A DNA stretch of 64,000 nt, taken from NCBI GenBank assembly GCA_013397695.1, contig VYZI01000021.1:3530590-3594589 (forward strand), in the 5' to 3' direction. The notes beneath the pieces were generated by a model. It was not told the origin of the DNA. It searched no databases and saw only the letters and a list, made by a program, of their open reading frames with translations. A program made the position numbers and the translations under genes. The stretch is from Centropus unirufus. Taxonomy: Eukaryota; Chordata; Aves; Cuculiformes; Centropidae. Positions 10,658-21,978 of this stretch are shown piece by piece (position 1 is the first letter of the stretch; every line of letters starts with the position of its first letter).

Positions 10658-13600
10658 CATCCCTTGCCATGAGTAAGTTTGCTTGTTGTGTCTGTTGCCT
10701 TTCTCATTTCTATACAGCTTGGTCTGTCACGTAATGCATTTCTGCTTCCCTTTCTAACAATCACAATCTCTGTTTCCTCTTGTATTTAAATCTTGGCTAC
10801 ATAAATGATTTTAAATTCCCTCATGATCAAACATGATCATGCAGAGCTTGAAGTTAGAGAGAATGTTAAGTGTTCTCTAATTAATTGCATAAATATGGAA
10901 TGCAAAAATTAAGTGTTAACTGGTAATTTCTGTGTGCAGTAAGCTTCCTCAATATGTGCTAGATTATAGTAACTCACATGCGCTTGGGATACTAACTATT
11001 AGCAATTCATATGACACTTATTTTCCAAGGTTGATCATGATCCTATTTTCCTTTAATGACTCTAAAGTTTGCTAATGTATTAACAGAGGAATACCTAGAA
11101 CACAATTTTGTCATGCCTATTGTCTATATACTCAGCTTTTTCCTTCAGTTGTTTGTACAAGCATAGGGAAAGAGGTGTACATATGCATATAGTATCCTGC
11201 TAGTTTACAATTGAGAAAGAAACACAGCTTTGGTTCATTACTTAATTTATTTGAAATATAAAAAGTGTACTTTTTTAGAATAGTTTACAACTGCATACAC
11301 CTTTCTCTTTTAAAACTGAGCGGTTATAATGATTGTTCTGTTATATTTTAAAAGGAAAACCTTTGTAGTATGTGTCATTTTCTTATTTAAGTTAGAAAGG
11401 AGTGCTTTAATCGCCTTAGAAGTTAACCTTAAAAAGGAAACATCTACCTTATTGTGGTATTGAACTTGTTCTGGTAAATTGCCATGTTTTCCTTTACCTA
11501 CATTGCAATATCAGTGTGAGATGTTTACATCAAGGATAAGGTTAAATGTTTCTTTTCTGAGGTCACTTACTCTAGTTATTTCTATGTATATCTCTGGAAG
11601 AAAAAAAAAAAAGAAGACCAATCAGACTGGCTAACAAAGCAACATGAGAGAGCTGTACCAAATGCATAATTTTTTTTTTGTGTAAAATTTACCCTCACTT
11701 TGACATTCTTGTCTGGATGACACTCAACATGCAAAGCCAATCGTGCTTAAATCCAGAAAGGGTTTGACTATACCTTATGAAAACTACTAATTTACATGGC
11801 CTCCACATGCGCAGGTTTAAACTGCCCAGATTCTTCTTAAACCTGCATACATTTTAAAGAAACTTTTGTAGATATTACATATGCTTTCAGGTTTGAACCA
11901 AAATCTCTAAAAAAGATGAGTTTTGTGCTATTTTCTATTTGTTTTGGAAACCAGTTTATATTCTCTGCAGAAAACAAAGGAAGTCAGGATTGGTAGACAA
12001 ATTGATTTGCTTTTTGTTAAAATTCTGAGAGTCTGAAAATAGTTAAAGAAGTTTAGGTTGCTTCAAATTCTCCAGGAGAACTCAGAATTTATGTGTTATC
12101 TACACATTCATTCAATGCAGCCCTAAAAACGAAAGAGAAAATGTATCTTTAGGGTAGGGAGCACCTCTCTTATCACTTTGCTGCTCTTCATACGAAATTT
12201 TTTATGCAGAGTATACTAAATCTTTCTAAAACTTTCTGGTGACATATTAGAGTATTTACCGTCGTGAGGAAATTGGGCTGAATAGATCTGTATCAGAATT
12301 CAGTTCTCTAAAACAGTGCTAAATGTTTGTACCCGAATTTCGATTTCCACACAACAACTACATATTAATACAGAAACTTCCAACTCTTTTAGGTGCTTCT
12401 CATTACAGATGACTCATTGAGATGTGCCTGAATAGTTTGGGGTAAATCTTGTACAAGAAGAAAATCAAAGAGACACAGGCAGAAATGAAAAAGTGTGTTC
12501 ACATCAATGAATCTGCATATTCTAAAGCAAAAATTTAGACCATGCTATAGTGTTACGTAGTCCTTATTTTTTTTTTCTTGGAACACAAAGCCATATAAGA
12601 GGACAAAGAATTCTGAATTCAATTAAGGTAACTGAACACAGTAATAGGAAACTAACTCGTGTGTTATTTTTTACTGAATTAAATAATTTTCATGCCCATT
12701 TTCCACATTACTGTCTCAATACTTACATAAGGTGGTTGCATCACCTTGTTGAAAAAGGAAAGCATTTATAAAAAATGGAAAATTTTATGCCCCACCTATT
12801 TTGATCAGTTCTAATTATTTTTGTAATGTAGCCCCAATAAAGATCATAGAGTAATGCAGTCAGCATTTGTTGAACCTGTAACTTTAATGAAGTGTAGTAC
12901 TGTATTATCCCTACAGCTAAGCTGAAATCTCATAGGAAAATATTGTTAACTGATTTTATTCTCTGAAATACAATCTTAAAAAAAATGCATTGAAGGTTAT
13001 GTATAAAGGTTCTTGCAGCATACCTATGCCGGCTTCTCTTTCTCTACCTGTATTGTGCGCTAACATAAACACAATTAAATGAAGTATTTACTTCCTTTGG
13101 GATCTTAATATAGCAGCAGTTAATAATAGAGCACTGCATTTCATTAGGATTTTGGGTTTGAGGCTGCACAACTTAGATATGGAGATTATCAAATAGAATA
13201 GCCAGAAGAAATAGTCAGCAGAACTTATTTCCTACAGCAGTGCCTCTGTGTGTATTATGCATAATCATTTCACCAATTATTCCTAATTTAGTTGATGAGT
13301 TGACTCCACTTTTTTTTTCCTTCTAATCCCAGAGCATTATCTGTTGTTTTGTGCTTCTGTTTATACCAGCTCCATCTTAGACTCAGAATGCCTGATATTG
13401 AGAAGATTATTGTCTTTCCCTTTCCCATACCCTCTAGATCCTGTATGTATGGAACATGGGAAAGAAGTCTTCTAGGACTTCCTGACCCTTGCACTGCTTC
13501 ATAAGGACATGATTGATCATAGTGGAGGAAGGCAAGATAGATTCAGGGAAGTGGCTACTAGTGCTCAAAATAACTTCTGTAGTGGAGTTTGAAGGGTTTT

Positions 13601-13718
13601 TGCAGTACAAGGACTTCAGTAATAACCAAAGAATATATTTATTGGAGAGGAAAAAGGGTTGTCACCTCACAGTCCCTTTGCAAGAAGCCTTTTATTTACT
13701 AGGGTTTAACGAGAGGGA
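10658..13718. other. Non-coding AT-rich DNA with a small inverted repeat
   Basis: No gene seen. A 9-base inverted repeat, GCAGGTTTA at 11811-11819 and TAAACCTGC at 11838-11846, brackets an 18-base loop. An A run lies near 11600-11614. CATGATCA occurs twice near 10830-10850. Confidence 0.6.
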
Positions 13719-13738
13719 ACGGTACAGAACTGTACCGT
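13719..13738. repeat. Near-perfect 20-bp palindrome ACGGTACAG-AA-CTGTACCGT
   Basis: Nine-base arms are exactly complementary around a two-base AA spacer. By chance one such site would be expected roughly 0.2 times in the window, so this is mildly unusual. The two CpGs and the inverted half-sites would suit a dimeric DNA-binding protein, but no specific factor is assigned. Confidence 0.85.
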
Positions 13739-16733
13739 AATGAGCACGGATATTCTGCTGAAAATAGCCCACCTGACAGACTAGAGATTGGATTCTCAAA
13801 TAAGTGGTAGATTTTCCTGTCATACCTGTGAGGCCACATTTGGCCCGTGGCAAGTTGCATGTGTTCATATCTCGCCCATATCACTGCAGCTGCAGGGGGC
13901 GTGCAACAGCATCAAAATCATAAACCCAAGTCAGAAAAAAACTTTGTGTTTGATTTTACAATTTCATGCAACCTATGTCTACCAAAAGTCAAGAAATGAA
14001 AGTTAATCATGTCTGTAAGTGCCTTTTCTTGGTTTATTTTATTTATTTGATCTATATTGGAAGCCTTGGAAAATAAGTTTCTCCATGCTGGTTACAGGAA
14101 AGTTAGGCTTAAATAAGGTATTACATTTGGTAAACATATTCCTAATTGAAGAGAAATATGTGATGTCAGAATAATGACAAAAGTCAACTCCTGAAAACTC
14201 TGAAAGTTTTAGGGGACTGTATTACCGAAAAGGTATGTAATGCAGCTAATGTGATAGCTGTGGAAATTATTATTTATTGTGTCCTGCTATCTATGTTATG
14301 ATGTTCTTTTATTGAAAACAATAGATCGTTGAAAAGTGCAAGTCAGTAACTGAGCATCCAAAATATTTGATGTTTTCAATGGCAGCAAGGCAGAGGAGTG
14401 AAGCAGGAAAATAAATTAATTTGAAACCCTATGAAAATTTTATGCTTTTCACTGAGGAAAAAAAAAGTAAGACTGTGTACTCATGCTGGTATAAATCTGA
14501 AGTAATTGTAATAAAACAACTTGCATGTGTTTTAAATTAAATATAAAAAGAATTATGTTCTAGTCCCATATTATTTGGGAAGATTCCAATTAGTGTATTT
14601 CCTTTGTCAGTTTGAATCATCAAGGCATAACATCTTTTCTAGCATTTGTTCAGGTTCTGTGCTGTTTGTTACTTGCATACAATAAAACATTTTTCCTTGC
14701 ATATTTTACTGTGAAGAATACAAATAAGGAAGAAAAAAAAAAGAAAGAAAGCTTTAACTCTGGAGAACTTTTTTAAAACAGTCGGTTTTCTGAGTGCCCT
14801 AAGGGCAGCCAAAGAATATGACAAAACTAGCAAGTCTGAAGCACCTCAAGGAAAAGACAAGTTAAACTTACTGCAGCTGCAAAGCCTGATCTGAGAAAAC
14901 TAGGGCAGTATATTCCTTAAGCTCCCCTCTTGGACTGACCAAGGAAACTTGAGATTTATTGTTTTGAACTTTAGCTCTCTTGGGTTGGTGCTCTGTGTCC
15001 CTGCCTAGGTGGACGGAGGCCATATCCATAAATCAGATCTTACTTACGAAATACAGTGTGTCACAAAGCTTCCTCCCAGCAGCAGTGATTTCTGTTTAGT
15101 GCGAGCTTCCTCAGCGCTCTCGTGTGCTCGGCTTGCTGAGAAACCTCGATAGAGATCACTTGTATGTAAACAAGGAATTTGGCAGGAACTCAATCCCTTT
15201 CAGCAAAGTTTTCATGATATATTATTACCCATAGGGGAACTTCACTTCCTTTACTAGAAGAGTGCAGCATCTCATTTTATTCAGTTCTTGTCTCCTTTCT
15301 GTCCTCTCTCTCTTTTACCATTTTCATATGCTGTTGTCTCTCAGCTTTCATGGGAAGATTGCTGTTTCAGAAGATTAAGATGAATCTAATTTTATGTTTC
15401 AAATCCACATAAAACACGGATAGTTATGGAAGCTTGGACTCATTGTGACAGCAAATTCAGCCTCGAATGCCCTGCAGGGAATTATGTCTTAACATGTTGT
15501 ATCTCTTTTTCAATGCCTGCAAGGCTATTTCTTCATCACCATGTAAACTGCATGGTGGGGAATGCCAACAAAAAATAAGATGCATTGGAAGATAAAAATT
15601 CAGTGTAAATAAGGTGTAAGATAGACAGTAAGCTACAAATGGCTTGTTCTATTTAAATCTACTGGGTGGAAAACAGAAATGAGGGACACATTCCTGATTA
15701 TCTCACAAACTTAAAAAAAAAATCTATTTAATATTTGTTGACCGTATCAGTAATATGTGTTGGAATTCAGCTTGCTGGCATGTGATACACAAAAATACAA
15801 ATATAATGCTGGCTTATATTGTGTACGTGATAGTAAGTGTTTCTAGCACAATTCCCTTTGGGAGGAACGGGGGATGGGAGACGGTATGTAATTCTGCTTT
15901 TTCATTTGCAGCAATCACTAATTTCAGATGAGTTGTTAGACCACACGCGAGTAATTTTCCTAAACAATGGCTTCAATTAGTGGTCAGATCCAGCTTGTTG
16001 GTGTTTTAGGCTGTTTTCTCACCCTGGTCTGTACAATAGACATTTTGCAGATGTCATGCAGTGTTCTTACAACAGCTGTGTGAGATTTCCTTCTGAAGAA
16101 AGTGCTCAAAAAAGGGAAGTTGGGGGGCCCATTTGCAGAAATGCATGCCTGTGTTTGAATGTTTAATTACAGAGATTACTGGGCAAGGCTGTTGCTGCCT
16201 GCCACCACTTAGCACTTACACAGAGGCCTGAGTGAGTAGTGGGGAAATGTATTTGAGAACATGTTTGTTAAGACCAACTTGCAATTCATTCTGGCTGTCA
16301 TTATTCATAAAGCTGGAAGGGATTCTTCCCTGCACACGTGCACAAGAAAGCAGTTTTCATCCCCAAAAGGAAAAGAAAATAGGTCTTGGAATTTTAGTGA
16401 AAACAATTGGGTTTTTTTAAAAAAAAATAAATGAGAAGATATTGTTAAATTTTTTAACCAATTCCAACAATTCAAAAATGTTCTTTTTTTACAAATATTT
16501 TACAGTTGGGTTTCAACTTCATTGGGAAAGTGTAGAGATCACTTCAGACAAAACTTCAGCACAGAATAATGAAAATCCAGGGAAAGTGAAAATATTTAGG
16601 CAGGATTCCTAACTATACGAACGGGGTGGGGGAGGTGTGGCTTCTTAATATGGATCTATGTATTTATGCTTGAATTAGTGTATCTGAGGGAACAAATGAC
16701 TTTGTGCTGGACAGGCTGTATACACAAAATTAC
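13739..16733. other. Non-coding AT-rich DNA, no gene seen
   Basis: Unique sequence with a few A runs (14457-14467, 14734-14745). A GC-richer spell near 14990-15150 has no repeat or exon I recognise. Around 15945-16005 there is a weak resemblance to the dispersed hairpin repeat family, too weak to call. Confidence 0.6.
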
Positions 16734-16752
16734 TTCTCTTGTGACAAGAGAA
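16734..16752. repeat. 19-bp inverted repeat TTCTCTTGT-G-ACAAGAGAA
   Basis: Two perfect 9-base arms flank a single G. This is a short symmetrical site of a kind expected occasionally by chance; no function is assigned. Confidence 0.8.
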
Positions 16753-16909
16753 AATGGAACATAAAATCTAATAGACAATAAATCTGTTTTATATCTTCCT
16801 GTGCCTTTAATCAGGAAAGAATCTGGCTACTTTTAACTATAGGGACCAATTATAAAGTAAAATGTAATGTTCTTCCTTTATCAAAAGTGTCAGGAAAATA
16901 TTTTAAGGG

Positions 16910-16970
16910 TCAAATCTTTAGCCAGTATAAATTAGGGGATCATGTTGATTTGTACCAGCTGAAGATCTGA
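16910..16970. repeat. Degenerate hairpin of a dispersed amniote repeat
   Basis: A 25-base left arm (16910-16934) and a 25-base right arm (16946-16970) pair at 19 of 25 positions across an 11-base loop. The left arm contains CAAATCTTTAGCCAGTATAA and the right arm TTGTACCAGCTGAAGATCTG. These match the words AGATCCTCAGCTGGTGTAAAT and TTTACACCAGCTGAGGATCT that I recall from an abundant palindromic repeat of sauropsid genomes. The substitutions look independent in the two arms, as expected for an old neutral copy. Confidence 0.6.
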
Positions 16971-17012
16971 CTTTACATGTCCTTAAATTTTCAGATTTGT
17001 CTCACTCCTGAA

Positions 17013-17031
17013 GTGTGTGTGTGTGCGTGTG
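17013..17031. repeat. Short (GT)n microsatellite
   Basis: An alternating GT run of about nine units has one C substitution. Confidence 0.9.
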
Positions 17032-17126
17032 CATCTCTCAAAAAACCTAGGTTTTCCTATAGTCAGTTTGGAGGCAGTAGATTGTAAAAGACACCATCAA
17101 CTTCCAAAATGTCTCATGGATGTCTT

Positions 17127-17180
17127 TGGTCAAATTTATTGGTGTAATACTGAAAATAGAGTTAAAACTCATAGGCCTAC
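17127..17180. repeat. Possible further dispersed-repeat half-copy
   Basis: GGTCAAATTTATTGGTGTAA followed by AGAGTTAAAACTCATAGGCC resembles one arm of the same amniote repeat family, about 160 bases beyond the clear hairpin at 16910-16970. The match is weak and could be coincidence. Confidence 0.25.
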
Positions 17181-20100
17181 ATTAATTAATAGAGCTGTGT
17201 ATTGAGCAAGTGTAAATTACAAAGATGTTAGAAAGGTGGTAACCAGATCATACAAGAGCAACAAAGAGGGGACTAGAGAAGGTGGACATGGCACAAGAAG
17301 ACCAAACCAAGTACATTCTGCTTGCTCAAGTGCTTTGATTTTCACTGGCTATTGGGTAGCAAGCACAAGATACATGGCTAAATATTCTTTTAGTTTGTGA
17401 AGATAAAGGGCAAGCAATTATGTTTGTTAAGTGATGTGTGCAGTAATCAGGATTAAAAAATTGTTAAAAATATGTAGATATTGAACTCTAAATAGCTCCT
17501 TTTTCTCTGGCCTTATCATGACACACTGTAATTGGGCATACCAGTTCTCATGGTTTGAGCAGTGCTTATAAACTCAGCTCTTCAATATGTTATCTCAGAA
17601 AACGCAGAAGAGAGTAGTTGCTTGGTTGAGTCTCTTGGTAGCACATTTCTGTGCCTCAGCACTAGCCTAAAACACAGGATGATTGTTTTCTGCTGGAGGC
17701 CTTTTTTTTTTTAAGATGATGCACTTGAGTGCTCGTAGCTATTAAATGATTCCCTGACACTTTTCATGGAGCCTTTGCACCATCTCCACTCTACCAGCTA
17801 ACCTGTGCTCATCTGGAAAGCTACCGCTCACTTCCTGAGGGTACAGCTTTGCAGATGCTGGCAGCAGGGCAATCTCATTAGCAGGCCCACGCCTTTGAAA
17901 TTGGTTCCCTACATATTGTATTGTATTCCTTAAGTGTGAATCTAATTATCAGTTGAGCTCTAAGAAGTTGTTCTCCCTGCAGCCAGTATCAAGAAGGCTG
18001 GCGTATTTTCAATCTAGTTAGGACAATTCGGGTTTTGATAGAGGCAGCCAGATGCCATGGTGACAAGTGCCCTATACTAAGCTATCATTGTAGTAACAGC
18101 AGTTGTTTTTATTTTGCCTCTGAAATTTCAGTAATAACAAGGACAGGAAAGTTTCAAGACAAACCATTCCTGTGGTTTACTGACCTCATGTTTTACAGAC
18201 AAACTCTGCTCAGGTATCTGCTAAGGTCTGCCACCTGTGGAAATTTGCCTAATTCATTGAGAGGGTTCAAAATAATTTGCTGGCATTTTGATGCTTCGTT
18301 TAAGGAAGTACAAGCTGGGAACAAAGAATGATATTTTCGACTGATTAATTTTAAGCAGACTACACACCCACTGTTCTTTCAGTCCTGTTTAAGGGCATAA
18401 TTCAAAGGACCAGTGGAAATCCTTTGTTCCAGTTACTATTTTAGGACCCCAATGTAACTTTCAGACATTTAGGGTTTGCTGTGAGGCCCGGTACAGTGGA
18501 TACAAGAGCAGAGACAAAGGGTATTGAGACCTGAGCCACGACGGAAGGACTTCAGGTGAAGCCTGGAAGGGATTCCTGCTCCCCTTTTCTCCGTCTGCAT
18601 TATTGGCTTCTTGAGTAACCAACGATTATTAGCAGCAGTATTTGCAGAAGCACAGGTACACTTTGGTAAAAGAAACCATGTGCAGGCCGTCAAGAATTTC
18701 TCCAAAACAATTGAATCATACCAAAAATCCTGGAGTAATTTCATTCGCAGAGGTGAGTGAAGATGCAGGCAAGTTTTTACAATGCATTTTAGGATTCACT
18801 TAGTCCATCTGTAAAATTTGCTATGCATTTTGTACAAGTATAAGAAATGAGTTCTTGTCTGAAAAATATTCTTGGTTTCATAGCCCAGCCTACACACACT
18901 CTCACGAAACATCATTAATAGTGCTGTTCTATATACTCAAAGACAGGATATGGGTTTTTTTCCATACTTTTAGCAAGTGCCACTTAAAGTTTTGTAGATG
19001 GAGCCGGAGCCATGGTGTCTAGGAGGCCGAGCATTCTGTCAGGCTTGCTTAAGTGCAGCAATTCAAATTTCATAACTAGCTACCCAAGGGGACTGTGTAC
19101 TAACAGCATCCTCCTATAATGGCACTGTATGTTGGGAAAGTCACAGGAAGTCTAAAGGATATCACCAAATACCCTCAGGTTTTAGACCTGTATGGTGGCA
19201 TCGCTACTGAAAAATAATAAAAAAGATGCTAAAAACTACTATCCCCAGTGAACCAGATAGTCAATAAGGAACAGGATCTGTGTAGAATTGATTGTACTCA
19301 TAGAAAGATTTTGTCTGCTTATATTATCAATTAGAGTTGTATTAATAGGTACAATTTTGACCTTACACTGAAATTAATTTTATTGATGAAGGTTATCAGT
19401 CAAAAAGTGAAGATATTTGCTGCAATCATTTCACTGTCTGGACTGTCCATAAGTTAATGCATTTTCTTTGGAATGAATGGTCTGCTTGGAAACAATCTAG
19501 CAATGCATATCGGATCCTGTGCATCACTTTAATTGAAACAACTGTAGTTACCAAGGTACTCTGGGGACTTTAGGCCATCCACTTCTCTGAGCAAGGATGG
19601 CTGTTTTTTTCCTTTTAAACTGCTATTTTTTTCATGTAAAACAGTATAAACAGGGGCTGTCAAATAAACACATGTTTATGTGTTGGAAAGGGCAGGGGTA
19701 AAAATTTCTGGAGAAAAGCTGGGTGCACTGTGGTATCAGATTTAATGCAGCAGGATCATAATACCCTTGTATTAATTGTACGTGGAAGTCAAATATGTAT
19801 ACGCATAATTGATTGACCAATGGATGTGCTCTGTGTATAAAGTTTCTTACCAAATATATTCTGGCTTTGGTCTGCAATCTGTGGTGCCATATCCTAAAAG
19901 ACTAAAGAATTAGTCCTGTAATTCAGATGTGACACTGCTAAAGCAACACCATATGGTCTTCAGACCAGGTCTGGCTCATGCCCATCCACTCGGGCCTCGG
20001 GTTTACAAGGTGGGTTTGCATAGGTGAAGGGAAGGAATAAGTTGCACTTGACTGCCTGTGACACAGATTACCTCCTCTAAAGAACCAATATAATTACTGA

Positions 20101-21917
20101 CCTTGTCTAGGTGGCTGGGAAAATAGTTGATGACAGAAATTGTTCGCCTCATGTGATAAGTGTGCACAGTTTTTTGTTTATTTTATTTTCTCACTTGTTG
20201 GTCTTCTGAAGTACAATATAGGCAAAGTAACATTTGTCTCTTACATTTTATAACTAGTCCTGAGCTCTTGCCCTATCAACTAATTAAAAACCTAATAATA
20301 TATGCTGTTTTCCTATGCTTGGTAACAATTTGAACTGTCACAATATGTGTTTCAAATGGAGGGTTAGTGTCTGGTTTATAGGTGACAATGTCTCTGAGAT
20401 AGTTACTGGTTTTGTCTGTGGGACTGGAGATATTTGTCAACAAAACATGGCAAAGCCATGAGAGAAGATGCTTTCTGGTGGTGGTAAAACATGTTTGCTA
20501 TTAGAGACCACGGTTAAAGAGCTTCTATAATGACTTGGTTTGCATGAGGGTTTCCTCTGCACAGTGTTCCCAAAGTGTGGCTTGTAGGAACACTGCAAGG
20601 GACAACACACAGAAGCATATGGTAGGCTCCTCACTGCAGCCTGTGGATCAGATGTTTGCAGCCTCTTCTGTGCCCTGAAAATTCCTCACTTCTGATTATA
20701 TCATTGGCTGTATTTTTGCTTCTTTGAAGGAGGATGCAGTGAGTTTTAAAAATCCGAGCTTGGCAAATTCTTGGCTGAAAGCACTCTTTTTTTTTTTAAA
20801 GTGCGTTAGACACTGTAGCTCCCCTCCCAAATAAAATCCAATAAAGAGAGCTCTGTTTGAACCCCCTGCATGGGGTTTTACAAACCAGAGTACACATGAT
20901 TTATACAATATTATAACAGAAGAAAATGGGAGGTTATTTTAATGAAATGGGAATAGAAGAGAATGGAGTTTGGTTTCAGATGTTGTATGTGTTGTGAGTC
21001 ATCCCAATGCTTTTATCTTAGATTCCTGAGTTACACCAATCAATGAAATTGGCCTGTGCTTTTCTCTCCCTTTCTTCATTTAAACGTCAAAGTGAAATTC
21101 AAAGGCTTGTGCAGAACTACTTGAGTCATTCAGGAGATCACTGCCCCACTGGGGATTCTCTTTGTTTCAGCACTTGAACACTATTGGTTTTATTATCTCC
21201 ATTCAGGTTTTGTGATTATTCTCATCCATAGCCTCCTAACAGTCATTAGAGATGCAGACAGAAAGAGTTCTGCCATTGCATTGCATGAATAAATATAAAT
21301 ACTATTTTGTGACTTGTCAACAATATCTAGTGACGCAAATTCTGGATCAGAACAGCCCCATTTGTGAGACGTTAAGTGCCCTTTATTCCTGTTGGTTTCA
21401 CTTTCTCAATCAGTTCTCAAGACCAGATGTTTTTTTCACTAGACTGGAAGATACAGAGGAACAATACTAATGATGATCAATCAGGTTACAAAGTGTTTTA
21501 GTAACCACTAATTACTGCAGCTCTGAACTTACCTGAGGTGTGGTTCCATTTTACAAATCTTCTGATGGAAAACCTGGCTTAAATCACTGTTGCTCTTATT
21601 TAGGCAAGTTTAGGTCTCTTTGAACCAGTTCGAGGTACAGATATGTGATTTTTTAATTATTTTTTTTTTTAAGTGACATTGTATAAAGGATTCCTTCAGC
21701 ATGAGTAAGGGAGTTACTGGGGAGCAGGAAGAACAGCAGGGAAGGGGGGAGAATGGATAGGAATCTCTTAAACTAGCTCTTCCATTGAAGCATTCACAGC
21801 AAGGAAATGCAGAAAAAAGTGCTTAATTAGAGAAGTCTGTAAGGTTGTTTAATGCACTTAGAGTTGCCTATTTTTTTCAAAATTGTTTCTGTTATTGTCT
21901 TGAGTTTGTCTTGTCTC
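17181..21917. other. Non-coding DNA with one strong splice-donor-like site
   Basis: No gene recognised. At 18746-18759 the plus strand reads CGCAGAGGTGAGTG, close to an ideal 5' splice site (GT at 18753-18754), but no open frame or acceptor upstream makes a convincing exon. The segment also has a T run near 20787-20798 and a T run at 21659-21670 and is otherwise unique. At 21026-21055 there is a weak match to the dispersed repeat family. Confidence 0.55.
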
Positions 21918-21978
21918 GTGGGGGTTTTGGTTTTGTTTCGTGTTTTTATTTTTTTTCTTTTTCTTTTTTTTTTTTTTA
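21918..21978. repeat. T-rich low-complexity tract
   Basis: Irregular GGTTTT/TTTC units lead into long T runs. It resembles the complement of the A-rich tract at 5123-5231. No terminal repeats or gene associated with it are recognised. Confidence 0.88.
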
